A stretch of 64,000 nucleotides of DNA from Toxorhynchites rutilus septentrionalis (GCF_029784135.1 NC_073745.1:236687664-236751663); one strand, 5' to 3'; shown: positions 44,899-56,834, counted from the first letter of the stretch. Notes: generated by a model from the letters alone, not told the origin. A program made the numbers and translations.

Positions 44899-45983
44899 CG
44901 CATATCTGTTCCAAGATGGGTCTATGGTACTAGGTGAGGCCGTTTCGTCACTAAGTTGGTTAGGGGAGCGGTATATGAAAACAGTACGGAAGAAAGCAGA
45001 AGGGGAATTATTTGCTTGTGGCGTGAAAGAGACAGACTGATCACGAGCGAGCTTCGGCACTAGCGTATTGTGTTTTGTTTACAAACAAAACACAGTAGAC
45101 TTCCAAGATGGCTGAAGAGTGGTTTTAGCAAGTTGGCCCACCTTAGGATATACTTCTAGGCGCCGTGATCTGTGCAAGGGCGTTTGTGTTTGCGTGTTGA
45201 CTATGACTTTGATGTTGACGTTGACGTTGACGTTTGCGTGTGGACTTGTATGTACTCTTTCTTTGTCTAGCTCCACAAGCGTCGCTCTAAGGCTAAGTTC
45301 TTCCCACTCTAAAATTATCTCCCTTTCGCTCAAATCCTATCTGCTCACTATAAAACTTTATTTTCTTTTCTTTTTCATTTTCTCCGCCCACCCATGGATA
45401 TATGCTAACACTATGATTTCCGATCGTACTGTGGAATTTCATGCCATTCCCGGTGTTTTAGATCCGTTTTTAACGAACCCTCCTCGATTCCAAAATGGCA
45501 TCGAATGACGATATTCGACTTCCGCTAGTAAGCCACCTGTACTCAATACTCATATCATATGGTTTTTCTATATATTTTTTATTCAGAGCCGGAAGTCGAA
45601 ACAAGATTATATTCTATATTCTGGAATCTACGTGCATCTTTTGTTGACAAATCACAGAACAAAGTTCAATTGTATGTTTTAAAATGGAACTGATATTAAT
45701 TAAATTAATAATTAATGTCAGCAAAAAATCAGATGTTGTCACGACACAAACGTATTTAAATGACAACAAGCCAGTCTATCTATAAAATATTCTCCAACTG
45801 ATGATTCTTGTAGCAAATTTTCTCAATTTCAATTCAATTTTGTATGTTTCATACATGAAAACGCAAAAAATAATTTTGTATTGAGTCAAAATATCACCAC
45901 CTCATACAGAAGTCCCTGAGGAAATTTAGGCGGCCAAAACTCAGATTTTTTAGCTAAAAACCCAATTATTGGTAGACTTTGGT
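44899..45983. other. No recognised gene; small repeats
   Basis: Holds a perfect palindrome at 45069-45094 (12-bp arms) and a short GTTGAC hexamer run near 45211-45235. Open frames here show no domain. Confidence 0.45.
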
Positions 45984-46300
45984 TTTAGGATACGCTGAGT
46001 TCATTTTTCAACTCTATTTCACCAAAAAAACAAAAGGGGGATGGAGTGGCAAGGGGGCAAAGTACAAAACTTTCAGTTTTTATCGTGTTTGGTATCAAAA
46101 TGTATATTTTCGGATACGCAGAGTTCATTTTTCAACTCGGTTTCACAAAAAAACCGAAAGGGGTGGGAGGGGCAAGAGGGCAAAGTTTAAAACTTTCAGT
46201 TTTTATCGTGTTTGGTATAAACATGCATGTTTTCGGTTATGCAGACTTCATTTTTCAACTTGGTTTCACCAAAAAACCAAAAAAAAAGGAAAAAAATTAT
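45984..46300 (+). repeat. Tandem array, about 126-bp unit, 2.5-3 copies
   Basis: Each unit carries TTTCAGTTTTTATCGTGTTT and TTCATTTTTCAACT with a G-rich block between. Because the period is close to a multiple of three, reading frames stay open through it; this is a by-product and not evidence for a protein. Confidence 0.75.
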
Positions 46301-47767
46301 TTTTCGAACCATCGGTTAACTTTGAAAAATCATAACTCAAAAACGCCTCCCTGCTTTCGACATATATTATGCGAAAAATCCTCACCTTTTTCAGAAAAAA
46401 ATATGGAAAAGTATAGCGCTCTTGATCCCGAGACTATGAAAACAATAAAAAACGAATACAATCAATAATAACGAGAACAGATTTCAAATTTTCTGCAGAT
46501 GTAGTATTTTTTCAAAAAAGACCAGGCTTTAATTTGATATGTCGATCATCTGAATCGGTTTAGTAGCTCAAAAGTTATGAATTAATAAAAAAAATAATTT
46601 TTATCTCAGTGTATATTTTTTTCGCGTTTTAACATCAATACTCTGTAACTCTTTCTAAGACACTATTTCGGTACGACTCACAATTTCGAGATATAAATTA
46701 TCAAAGATTTATCTTACTAAAATCGATACGCCCTTTTCAAAAGCTACACTTGAGTCAAAAAATTCCCAAATGCCGTGGAAAACTCATATTTCCTCCAACC
46801 CAAACGGAATACAAATTTTCGTTCGAATAAAAAATACAAGTTTTTAAAATCTGCATTTTTAGTTCGATTTCATTTGAAATTGCACTTATTCCTCATGTAA
46901 GGATTTAGTTCCTAGTGGTGAAGGTAGTGATGAAAAACGATTACAAAAACGCTCTGAGTGACACTGCTGAACTATATGTTCTCTCTAATAGACAAAGGTC
47001 CAGAACGCTTAAGGCTATTCAGATACCGAAAAAATATCATGATATGTTCTACAGTTGTCGAGATAGCACAAGTTGACCCTGTCAAACAGCAATTCGTTGT
47101 TCGCAGCGGTTTACCCTGGAGCACCACTTTTAAATTTCCAGTCGTGATAACAAGATTGGCAACGTGATTTTAGAATATTTATAACCAGAACGAGAAGTGG
47201 ATTTTGTAGAAGCGGGAATGCTGCCCCCTCTTTTAAGAGGGTGAAGATTTTGGAACGCAGTAAAATGCAATTGGCAGCAAAAGTTAGAAGTCGGAAGACT
47301 TTTTCCCGAATCTTTACTAGAATTGTTGAATCTAGAATTTTAACGTAACAGAACTGAAATAAGAACTTAATTGCCAGCAGTTGAGAATACAATTTTACTG
47401 CAACATTGCACGCTTTGAGTATCACGAAATTTATTGAGAACGTAATTTTACCTACACTGCTGGCTTTTTGAATAATTCTGCCCAAGACACTAGATATTTG
47501 AAAAGTTATTACGTTTTGAGCTTTGGCAACTGAGTATTCTCAGTGTCATTAGGAAGTAAGACAATGTTGACCGTCATTTTATCCAGAACATGTTGTTGTA
47601 GTGAGTGAGGTATTCCAATGAACAGTCGCATCAAAATTTTAGAAATCGAAAATTGTGTTGAATCCTTTATAAGGCCGTAGAAACTAGGCAACGAATCGAC
47701 ACCGACTTCAGAGAACATAATCCTCATATGAGGTATAACACATATAGTGTTGGGGAAAAAAATGTCG
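46301..47767. other. No recognised gene
   Basis: AT-rich. Contains another copy of the dispersed core (reverse, near 46540). Minus-strand open frames at 47111-47485 and 47509-47832 match nothing I know and may be the decayed 5' part of the adjacent non-LTR element read backward. Confidence 0.4.
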
Positions 47768-47769
47768 TA

Positions 47770-50214
47770 TTTCTGATCGAAATTTGACGATTTATTTACA
47801 ATACCACGAACCACGAACCAACGTTCTTTCATGGTGGAGGGTGCTCACAGCTTGATCTCTTCCTAACCAACAACAACGAAAAGGTTTTGCGATTTGGACA
47901 GGTCAGCTTTCCCGGGCTTTCTCAGCACGATTTAATTTATGCGTCAGTTGACTTCGACGTCTTACGGCCTTCCACTCCACGTACTTATCGAGACTACGCA
48001 AATTTTGATGCGCATGTTTTGGAACACGAAATTCTGTCCATCCCCTGGAACCAATTCTACGCGATGGAATGTCCAGCCGATTCCATGGAATTCTTCAACG
48101 CTCACATCAAAAGAGTACACGATGTGTGTATTCCTCTACGTGTCACTGCCAGTCGTCGACAGTACAATCCATGGTTCACTGATAGTGTTCATCAGTTCCT
48201 GCTTGAGCGTGACTTGGCGTACAAAGATTGGTTGCAAGCACCTTCACATTTGAAGGACGTCAGGCGGCAGAGGTACAAGATATTGAGGAATCGCGCCAAC
48301 GCGAAAATAACTCAAGCTAAACGACAGTACCTAAATCGTTTTTTAGACAGCAGAATACCTTCGAAAACCTTATGGCAGCGGGTAAAGAGTCTTGGAGTAG
48401 GCAAAGATAAACAGTCGCGACCTTGTGCGTTTGATCCAGATGATGTAAATCGTACATTCGCTGCAAATTTTACGAGAAATACTCATCGAGAAGCTGTACC
48501 TTTGAGACTAGCACCACCATCGTTGTACAGTTTCTCATTTCGACCTGTGCGCTACTGGGAAGTCGTGAACGCCATCTGGGACATCAAATCGAACGCCGTG
48601 GGAATGGACGGTTTACCGATTAACTTCTTCAAGATCATACTACCATTAGTTGTGCAACAAATTACGCATTTATTTAACATGTTTATCAGTAGTTCCACCT
48701 TCCCTTATCCCTGGAAACATGCGAAGGTTTTGCCACTGAAGAAAAAAGCGCATTTGAACGATATCTTCAATCTACGACCTATTAGCATCCTTTGTGCATT
48801 GTCAAAGGCTTTCGAGAAGCTCCTCAAACACCAAATGACCAGCTATATAGAGGAAAATGATTTACTAACTGACTGTCAGGCCGGTTTTCGTAAAGGACAG
48901 AGCATCAAAACCGCAGTTCTTCGAGTGTACGACGATTTAGGAACCATTGTTGATAAAAAAGGTGCTGGCATACTATTACTGCTCGACTTTTCTAAGGCTT
49001 TCGATACTATTCCACATAGCAAATTGCTTGGCAAATTAGCTTCTCAGTTTAACTTCTCTTCTACTGCCGTAAACCTGTTGGAATCGTACCTGCGTGGGAG
49101 AAGACAGACAGTTTTCTGTGGTGACCGCTGTTCAAGCAGTGTCGAAGTGTCGTCAGGAGTACCTCAGGGCTCAGTTCTCGGTCCTCTGCTTTTCTGCTGC
49201 CATATCAACGACCTACCGACGGTGCTTACATACTGTTCCATCCAGATTTACGCCGACGATGTACAACTATACGTTGGTAGGCTTGGTCCATGTACTCGGG
49301 ATTTAATCAGGATGATGAATGCTGATCTTGAACGGGTTTCGAATTGGTCGCGACGGAATGAACTCCAAGTGAATCCTGCTAAGAGCAAAGCACTTTTCAT
49401 AACAAGCCGACGTCGTAGAGCTGGAAGCTTTATTTCCCCAGAATCTGAACTAAAACTGGACGGGCAGAGTACAGAATTGTCGGAAAGTGTCAACAACCTA
49501 GGATTTATCTTCCAACATGATCTCCAATGGGACGAACTCATAATTCAACAATGTGGAAAGATCTATGCTAGTCTTCGAATGCTTTACTGCTGTACCCGCA
49601 CTGCCCCGACCGCCACCAGACTGAAACTGTTTAAATCACTGATCCTGCCGCATTTTTTGTTTGGCGACGTCCTCCACGTCCGCCCCAGCGCAACATCTTT
49701 CAACCGGCTGCGTGTCGCATTAAACTGCTGTGTGAGATATGTATATGGGCTGAACCGCCTTGATCACGTGAGTCACCTGCAACAGCACCTCATTGGGTGC
49801 TCTTTACAAAACTTTTACGCGCACCGATCCTGTGTTTTTTTATGGAATCTATTGAAGACAAAGTCTCCTGGCATACTTTATCGGAAACTTATCCAAACTC
49901 GTGGACGCCGCTTGCAGAACCTGGTAATACCTGCCAACAACACCGCATGCTATGCTAATTCATTGTTCGTTCGAGGTGTGGTAAACTGGAACTCATTACC
50001 CCCCGCTGTGAAGCGTTCCCCTTCGGAAGCAATCTTCAAGAGTAGCTGCATAAATTTTTGGAATCGAGTAAATTGAATTTTATTATAACGATAGTAAAGA
50101 ATAGGATAGATTATAATTATGTCTGTGCCAATTTTAAAACCGGAGGTAGCAAATTATTCATAAGATTCATATCTTACGCTACTAGACAATAAACAAACAA
50201 ACAAACAAACAAAC
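47770..50214 (+). mobile_element. 5'-truncated non-LTR retrotransposon
   Basis: The element keeps the end of its endonuclease, a complete reverse transcriptase and a 3' tail of AAAC repeats (50191-50214). ORF1 and most of the endonuclease are lost, the usual outcome of incomplete reverse transcription. It lies antisense inside the CRAL-TRIO intron. The 3' tail of short tandem repeats instead of a plain poly(A) is a feature of several mosquito non-LTR lineages. A target duplication could not be identified. Confidence 0.88.
47836..50076 (+). CDS. Non-LTR retrotransposon ORF2 fragment: endonuclease end plus reverse transcriptase
   Basis: The frame is open from about 47836, upstream of any ATG, so it is a 5' fragment. 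It opens with the endonuclease C-terminus: SQLDLFLTN and GLSQHDLIY (the SDH-type motif with Ser-Gln-His). The reverse transcriptase follows with LRPISILCALSK, GFRKGQS, LDFSKAFDTIPH (first catalytic Asp), SSGVPQGSVLGPLLF and YADD at 49249-49260. The C-terminal thumb and connection region extends to WNSLPPAVKRSPSEAIFKS, with a stop at 50074-50076. About 745 codons without a break. Motif style is that of CR1/L2/Daphne-like or related clades; not Jockey-like. Upstream of 47836 the frame is broken. Confidence 0.88.
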   Translation, partial: GGCSQLDLFLTNNNEKVLRFGQVSFPGLSQHDLIYASVDFDVLRPSTPRTYRDYANFDAHVLEHEILSIPWNQFYAMECPADSMEFFNAHIKRVHDVCIPLRVTASRRQYNPWFTDSVHQFLLERDLAYKDWLQAPSHLKDVRRQRYKILRNRANAKITQAKRQYLNRFLDSRIPSKTLWQRVKSLGVGKDKQSRPCAFDPDDVNRTFAANFTRNTHREAVPLRLAPPSLYSFSFRPVRYWEVVNAIWDIKSNAVGMDGLPINFFKIILPLVVQQITHLFNMFISSSTFPYPWKHAKVLPLKKKAHLNDIFNLRPISILCALSKAFEKLLKHQMTSYIEENDLLTDCQAGFRKGQSIKTAVLRVYDDLGTIVDKKGAGILLLLDFSKAFDTIPHSKLLGKLASQFNFSSTAVNLLESYLRGRRQTVFCGDRCSSSVEVSSGVPQGSVLGPLLFCCHINDLPTVLTYCSIQIYADDVQLYVGRLGPCTRDLIRMMNADLERVSNWSRRNELQVNPAKSKALFITSRRRRAGSFISPESELKLDGQSTELSESVNNLGFIFQHDLQWDELIIQQCGKIYASLRMLYCCTRTAPTATRLKLFKSLILPHFLFGDVLHVRPSATSFNRLRVALNCCVRYVYGLNRLDHVSHLQQHLIGCSLQNFYAHRSCVFLWNLLKTKSPGILYRKLIQTRGRRLQNLVIPANNTACYANSLFVRGVVNWNSLPPAVKRSPSEAIFKSSCINFWNRVN

Positions 50215-50310
50215 AATACTTAAAACTATCCAATTTAAGTCAAATGTGCGCCGTTTTGTTCACAAACTTGTTGCCATTTAGAAGGCAACTTCATTATCCC
50301 CCCCTTATAA

Positions 50311-50356
50311 GTTCTGTGTTTAGGTTTTCATTAAAATGAAAACCTAAACACAGAAC
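50311..50356. repeat. Perfect hairpin, 22-bp arms
   Basis: GTTCTGTGTTTAGGTTTTCA... and its exact complement are separated by two bases. It is likely a small inverted-repeat insertion or a site of palindrome formation. Confidence 0.8.
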
Positions 50357-50569
50357 ATGCTGGAAAAAATTAAAGATTTCGAATGCTTATAACTTGAACA
50401 TTTCTTACTGCATCGGAAAGATGTTTGCATCAATTGATAGGGAATATTTCTACGCATCTATCGCAATTAAGAAAATTTTATTTTTCACTAGATAAACATT
50501 TGAATAACTGTGAAATGTTAAGCGTTATCTAAACGCCCTGTCTCGTTTTGATTGGCCCGATTTACGGTT

Positions 50570-51060
50570 TCCCCAACACAGCCATCATAACCAAGCAGCC
50601 TTGGGAAAACCGACATTGCAAATACATGAAAGTATGTGGACTTTTGTTCTCAGCGAAATGTGTTCCCTAACACAGACTTCAAAACCAAGCAGTTTTGGAG
50701 AAATCGTCATTGCAAATACATGAAAGTCGAGGGTATATTTGTTCCGACTGAAATGTGTTTCCCTAACACAGACTTCTAATTTATGGAGCGTGGGGAAATT
50801 GGTATTGCAAATTCATGCAAGCCGGGGGCATTTTTGTTCCGGTTGAAATTTGTTTCCCTAACACAGACTACAAATCCATGGAGCGTGGGGGAATTGGCAT
50901 TGCAAATACATGCAGGTCGGGGGCATTTTTGTTCCTGCTGAAATGTGTTTCCCAAAAACAGACTTCAGAACCAAGATGTATGGGGAAATCGACTTTGCGA
51001 ATAAATGCAAACTGCGAGTACATTTGTACTCGCTTGCCTTTGTGCATACTAGTATCTATA
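50570..51060 (+). repeat. Minisatellite array A, 95-bp unit, about 5 copies
   Basis: Units share GAAATGTGTTTCCCTAACACAGACTTC-type and CATTGCAAATACATG blocks, and the step is 95 bp (for example 50815 to 50910). The sequence before it (50380-50570) matches the DNA flanking the BEL insertion. The same core builds array B at 53650-54240. Confidence 0.75.
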
Positions 51061-51664
51061 TGTATCCTTTACGCGATCTTCTAAACATAGGAACCTGGGA
51101 AAATCGTGCAGACATTCGAGGCGAAGGAACTTTCAAGATTAAAGCCTCTATAGTATAAAAAAAAAGAAGTTGAAGTTGTTGATTCATGCAAGTCGGGGTA
51201 CTTCTGCACCCGCATGTTTTTTTGCACTCCGAAAAGAGTTTTCCTAAAACGGATTACAAAAGCGGGTACGAACACAACGCTTTGTCTCGGTTATTCAAGA
51301 TTGCATTGAAGGATATGCGTTCATATCTTCTGCTCACTAAATTTCTACGCATACCGTTTGATGATCAGGCAAAATGTTGATAACCATTTGCTGCGATAAC
51401 GCCTATTGATTAAACAATATGATTGTTAAGCTAAGGTAGTCCCACGTCAACCTTGCGATTATATCATAGATATAATCCATCCATTTTTTATTACATAAAA
51501 ATGTCTCCCAAATTGATATTGTGCATTTTTAGCAGCCCAAAAAATTAAGTATTGCCAGATACCTTTTTGGTTCAGGAAAATAATGAAATAATATTCCAGG
51601 TGCAGTTCACGAAACAATACGTCTTCAACTAAAAATCAGTACAGCTACAACAGAAGATACTCAC
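51061..51664. other. Intron 5' end; repeat half-site
   Basis: Holds a further diverged array unit near 51185-51260 and the family half-site TAGTCCCACGTCA at 51437-51449 with the conserved tail after it. This suggests that 50380-51490 is yet another copy of the histone-associated repeat family. Confidence 0.5.
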
Positions 51665-52378
51665 AAAAATGCGATCCTTCAGCTTCTGACTTAAACAGGA
51701 CACCGCCAGCTCGGCAATCGCAAGTGCAAATTTAGGGAGCCGTACAGCGTGGACTTCCCGCAACCTGAACGGAAGTGAATGATTGACACAATTCATAAAA
51801 TTTTTAACATCCGTCAACGACCAAATCGCCAACTGACGCATCGTCAGGTCCATATAATCCAAAACAACTACATATCCGCCTATCTGGGTTTCCTCATCAT
51901 CGAACAACAACTCCAACAGCAGCATGGCATTACGCGCCTGGTGATCCGATGTGAACCGTTCCTCGTTGAATCGTTTCAACTCAATCAGAATAACCGTTCT
52001 GCCCTCGGAATCCTTTCCCAGAATCTGATACTGGTTATTTCCCAGCAACTCTTTCATCTCGACATCTTCCGGGTCCAATTTTTGGAACCACTGCGGAAAG
52101 GATTGTCTCATGGCCAGATAACGTTCCAATGTTTCCTGAGCTCTTGGGACAGAAAACTTCCGCAATCGGAGGAATCGCAGAACAAAAACCGAATCGGTGC
52201 GACACTTTTTTATGAAAGGATGCTTTGCGATCCACTCACGCATCTGCGTGAGTGATTGTTCCCGAACACTATCCGTCTCGTTAAGATCCTCCTGGGCCAT
52301 CTTCAGATAGCGTTCGCCCAGAGTAAAAGTGTACTCATCGTATTGCTCTGGGAACTTTTCAACACTGAGACCAGTCAT
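51665..52378 (-). CDS. CRAL-TRIO domain lipid-transfer protein, exon 1
   Basis: Encodes residues 1-238 of a 323-residue soluble protein of the Sec14/CRAL-TRIO family, which carries hydrophobic ligands such as retinoids, tocopherols or phosphoinositides in a closed pocket. The N-terminal helical CRAL-TRIO-N region is about residues 35-100 (REWIAKHPFIKKC, FVLRFLRLRKFSVPRAQETL). The lipid-binding lobe begins near 110 (YQILGKDSEGRTVILIELKRF) and includes GGYVVVLDYMDLT, the CVNHSLPFRLREVHAVRLP strand-helix unit and KLKDRIF at the exon end. The start ATG 52378 has a fair context and gives the usual family N-terminus. Closest in style to insect clavesin/alpha-tocopherol-transfer-protein-like genes. 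The ligand cannot be deduced. Confidence 0.92.
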
Positions 52379-53362
52379 TGCTCACAGATTCTACCAACAC
52401 TGAATTTTATTTCAAATCCGTTCGTATCCGTTCCTTACAACGAACAAACCACGACTAACTGCAAGTCCTGTGTTAATCAAAATAAAAATCATTGAGCGGA
52501 GTTTGTTTGAAGTCGGCAATAAAATAAGTTTAATTCAAATTCACTTAAGCTTTTATTACGCACACAGTCACGTGGGGATGTCTCGTTGAGGACAGACAAC
52601 AGGCGGCAGACGTTCTGTGAGTTTTGGGATTTCTCACGACGATTAATCCCAACGAATGCTGATAAATTGAATTATAACTCTTGATCTGATCTGAAAAAGA
52701 TCAATATTTAATCATTAGACAAGTATTCGGTAGCAAATTAAACCTGGGGATTTCAATATACATCTGGAATAATTTTTCTCTCGCAGACGAAGAAAAAACG
52801 AAGAGAAACAACATTGGAAACCCCTCAAAATTACGATACATAAATGCATGTAATGCAAGCAAACATAATTAAACACGTTAGCGGGGTCATATTGTGAAAA
52901 ATAAATTGCGTCTCAGACCGCAGGCAACTTGTTCTCTAGTGTTAAACACCCGGAATAATAAAGTTCTTGTTTTTATACAAATGCCGACAGTGGAGTTTCT
53001 TGCTTCCATTTGACAACATTTTGCTTCACCGGCGGAGTCTTGTCAATCTAATTGATGCCAAACGCGCCATTTAATAAGATTCTCGACATACTTCGGCTGG
53101 TTCGGAGGAAGTTTAATTTTTAATAACTTTTTGCAACAACGGAGGCCGAATATCAGAGACAATGTTGTCTTATCTTCCAAGAAGTCAATCGTCTGCGGTC
53201 AATCAGTGTAGACCAGAAACTTCACAAAACCCCACAAAAAAAAACGACATGTCATGTTATAAGTCAAATCATGGACTTATTGCGTCGGAAGCTGTGGTGT
53301 ATAGAACCGGACAGTATCTGTCTGCTAACCAAGACCTCTGGATCTAACTCCATTGGGTTTTT
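52379..53362. other. 5' flank of the CRAL-TRIO gene
   Basis: No coding region. An initiator-like TCAGTG lies on the minus strand about 30 bp upstream of the start codon; there is no TATA box at the expected distance. The rest is AT-rich unique-looking DNA. Confidence 0.4.
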
Positions 53363-53593
53363 GACGTAGGACTACGTCTTTCATTTCTATACTGGGGTGT
53401 AAGTTCAAGGTTTCGAAAACGAAACGCCTAGGCCGGAGAACGAGATTTTGAGCGTTAATAGCTCCTAAATAACTGAACGAAATGGCATGATAAACACTTC
53501 ATTCGAAAGATAAAATGTCTACGCGTTATATGCTTGTTGCTTTTTGATCCTAAAATTACTTTCAAAACAGGCTATTGAAATCAAACCAAACGG

Positions 53594-53628
53594 TATATAA
53601 GCGAGTGCCGCTCGGAAGTCCACTCAGT
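53594..53628 (+). promoter_or_regulatory. Core promoter: TATATAAG plus TCAGT initiator
   Basis: Same arrangement and 32-bp spacing as at 6475-6509. Whatever it once drove is now replaced by the minisatellite that begins right after it. Confidence 0.65.
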
Positions 53629-53649
53629 TATAATTGCGCAACGATTGAG

Positions 53650-54240
53650 GTACGATCGCTGAAATGGATGGATGTTTCCCTAACACAGACTTCAAAATCA
53701 TGGAGCCAGGGGAAATCGGCATTGCAAAATAGATGTAAGCAGTGGGTGCTTTTGTATTCGCTTGCGTATCTGGAAACTGGAATGTTTCCCTAACACAGCC
53801 TTCGAAACCATGTAGCCTGGTAGAAATCAACATTGCAAAACAGATTCAAGCTGCGGGTACTTCTGTACTCGCTTGCGTTTCTGGAAATCGGAATGTTTCC
53901 CTGACACAGACTTCCATGGTTTTGAAGTCTGTGTCAGGGAAACATTCCGATTGGCACAGGAGAAATTGGCATAGCAAATTAGATGCAAGCAGTGGGTACT
54001 TTTGTACTCGTTTGCGTTTCTGCAAATTGGAATGTTTCCCTAACACTGACTTCAAAATCATGAAGCATGGGAAAATCGGCATTGCAAAATAGATGTGAAC
54101 TGCGGGCACTTTTGTACTCGCATGCGTTTCTGGAAATCGGAATATTTCCTAACACAGATTTCAAAACCATGGAGCCAGGGGAAATTGGCATACAAAATTA
54201 GATGCAAGCAGCGAGTACTAGTGTACTCGGATTGACTATG
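53650..54240 (+). repeat. Minisatellite array B, about 113-bp unit, 5 copies
   Basis: GTTTCCCTAACACAG recurs at about 53670, 53783, 53897, 54030 and 54144. A perfect 29-bp inverted repeat (53886-53914 and 53924-53952) is caught inside, where one unit doubles back. Confidence 0.8.
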
Positions 54241-54720
54241 GATTTTATATGGCATGATATGGTGTAGTGGATATGATCTAAGTGGATATTATGTTACATA
54301 TCGAAGAAATCACATTTATAAAAGCAGCGTTATAAAATTATTTGTTTATGAATGCTGCAATCGATCGTCGTTATTGGGAAGTTGGAATTGCTGCGAAGGG
54401 GGTCTTATTTTCGTTGTGTAATTCCGAGGAGGAATCCATTCCTTCTCAAGCGTTAATAATCCCGCTCCGGATCAACGATGATTCCAATTGTCGGGGCTTG
54501 GGGAGTGGGTACTATTTGCGCTGGGTATTTCCGAGGAGATGCGATTCCCCCTTTGAACGTTAATAATTCTTTTCCGGCTAAACGAAGTGGTATGATAATC
54601 ACTTTATTCGAAAGATGAAACGTCTAAGATTTATATGCTTGTTACTTGTTGATTGCCAAGTCAACGTTAGTCCTACGTCCACCTTGCGATTAATCAAAGA
54701 TATAACCCACTTCTAGTTTT

Positions 54721-56834
54721 TTCTATGTGAATTGTTGAAAAAGGCAATATATATTCTCCATGGTCAAATACCATTGAAGACCTCAACATTGGATAAAAAA
54801 TTCAAAAATTGCAACCATATCGCACTAGATTCAGCTAAACGTAATGCAAAACGTTTACAAAAACTTTTTTTTATTGAAAACGGCGGCCATTCGTATAGTT
54901 TTTGGAGAATCTATATACCGTTGATGGGGGTAAAAATGGGTCAAAAAAGGTAGTTTTCGAACTTTCTGTTGATTAACTATCGTAAATTAGAGTAAACACA
55001 ATTCTGATTACGTAGAAATGTTATCCAATGATGAACACTCGTAAGTGTTCAAGGAATTGTTGAATAACATTAATTTTTCACTGAACTACGATTCAATGAA
55101 TGTTGATCCAATCTCACTCCTTAGAGGGGGTGACAATGGATCAAAGTAGTGAATATTACTTTCTATTAAGAATTGTGTTTAACAATCAATTTCTCAATAA
55201 TTTCAAGATAATTGAGGAACATGTAAATGTCTTGAATGATTATTTGAGTTATGAAAACAGTGTCAATCCACCTAGAAGTGCGATGGAAATGTTTATATAC
55301 ATCCATTCCATGTCAAACCGATACAATGATTCCCAGATTTTCGTGAAAAGTACATTAGACCCGTATTTTTTTTTATCATTAGGGTAATCTTTTTCATTTT
55401 AGGGTTGCTCAAAAAATATTTTTTTTCCCATTTTTCGGAAAATTCCTTTTTTTAAATTCATAACTATTGACTACTGCACCGATTCAGATGATCGACATAT
55501 CAAATTGAAGTCAATTAGCTAGGTCTCTTTTCGAAAAATGTTGTAGTTGCAGAAATTTTGGATTCTGGTCTTGTAATTATTGATTGTATTTTTTTATAGT
55601 TCACATTGTTTCGGGACCAAGGGCGCTCGATTTTTTAATATTTTTTCTTGAAAGCTAAGATTTTTTTAGATAACACATCCAAAATTCAGAGATGCGTTAT
55701 GTTGTGTTATTGAGTAATGATTTTTCAAAATTAACCGATGGTCCGAAAAATTATTTTTCCCTTTTTTCCAAAAATGACTTTTTTTTTGAATTCATAATTT
55801 TTCATCTACCGGGCCGGGATTCAGATAATCGATATACTAATTCGAAGCCACATGAAATACCACATATGCATAAAAATTGGATTCTAGTCGCATAGGAATT
55901 AAGAACGAAAACTTAAAATATGTTAACTTCGCAAAATCACTCGAAAACGAAAAAACAACTTTTTTATATTCGGATATGTTATGTAAAAAAAAACCTCAGC
56001 TTTCAAGAAAAAATATAAAACATATGGTGATCTTAGTTCCGAAACCATGTAAACTATAAAAATAATTACAAGCAATAATTACGGTTCAGGAATGTAGATA
56101 ATTTTCCAAACCTCGTATTGGCAACACGAAAAAAGCTCGCTAATTTCTGGACTCACTCTCTTCATCAGTCGGAAATATATACTGAAGTACTCAACATTTA
56201 TCGTGTTATCGCTAGAATATCAGACAGAGTTGTGAAAGTTAAGTTTAATAAAAATCTAACCAAACTGACCGCGTGTTTTAACACCATCGATTTTCGATTT
56301 CTTAACAATTACGAAAAAAAAATTTTTTTTCAAGTGTACTTTTTTTCAAACAAAACTAGCTTATTGGCTTTAATTTCATGACAATCTGACAATCACTATG
56401 TCGGTTTGGCATGGAATTCAATTTTGTGCTTGACCCATTCTCACCCGCACTCAGTGTAAATAAGACATTATTTCGAAAATATTGAAAACTGAATGGAACA
56501 AATAAAATTGATGTTCAAAATCAGTAATGACTCATCTGGCAAGATTTTAAAGAATAATTATATCCAATATTTTCAATTTTAGTAGTTCTGTATAATGCTG
56601 GGCATTAGATTTTTTCTGAGGTGTTATTTGATGTCTATTTACACATCAAAATTTGATGAATTATGAAAAAAAAACTATTTGTACTACAGCTAAGTATTAT
56701 GCATCGGAAGTTGTAGAAATATGTCTCCTATTAAACGGCACACAGATTTTAAAAATATTCGCAATATTTGTCAAGATATTACTAATAGTAACTTTCTCCA
56801 TTTTTGACCCCATCGACGGTATATAAAAATGGAT
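54721..56834. other. No recognised gene; dispersed AT-rich repeats
   Basis: Two or three copies of the dispersed core (GATTCAGATGATCGACATAT at about 55482, a variant near 55820) and blocks of T-rich sequence. Open frames such as 55100-55387 show no domain. Confidence 0.4.

Larger units (their letters stand above)
41391..51664 (-). other. Intron of the CRAL-TRIO gene (10.3 kb)
   Basis: Donor GTGAGT (51664-51659) and acceptor TTTCAG (41396-41391) bound the intron in phase 0. It contains an hAT-type element, a SINE fragment, three tandem arrays, a non-LTR retrotransposon in the opposite orientation and several hairpins. No extra exon was recognised inside, and none is needed to complete the fold. 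Confidence 0.8.
53363..54720 (+). repeat. Histone-associated repeat family, copy 3
   Basis: The full palindrome is at 53363-53378 and the half-site TAGTCCTACGTCC at 54668-54680, followed by the conserved tail ending near 54720. The first 280 bp match copy 1 closely, including the TATA/Inr promoter. Just after the initiator the copy is replaced by minisatellite array B. The region 54250-54620 matches 61840-62050 in copy 4. Confidence 0.6.

Noticed and set aside
44695..45060. Minus-strand frame of 121 codons
   Set aside because: No motif, spans the right end of the hAT element, and the composition is not protein-like.
45979..46468. Two overlapping plus-strand frames with repeated Phe-rich units
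   Set aside because: They follow from the near-triplet period of a DNA tandem repeat; nothing supports translation.
47111..47832. Two minus-strand frames of 124 and 107 codons upstream of the non-LTR element
   Set aside because: No recognisable domain; overlap a decayed region that is probably the element's own 5' part in reverse.
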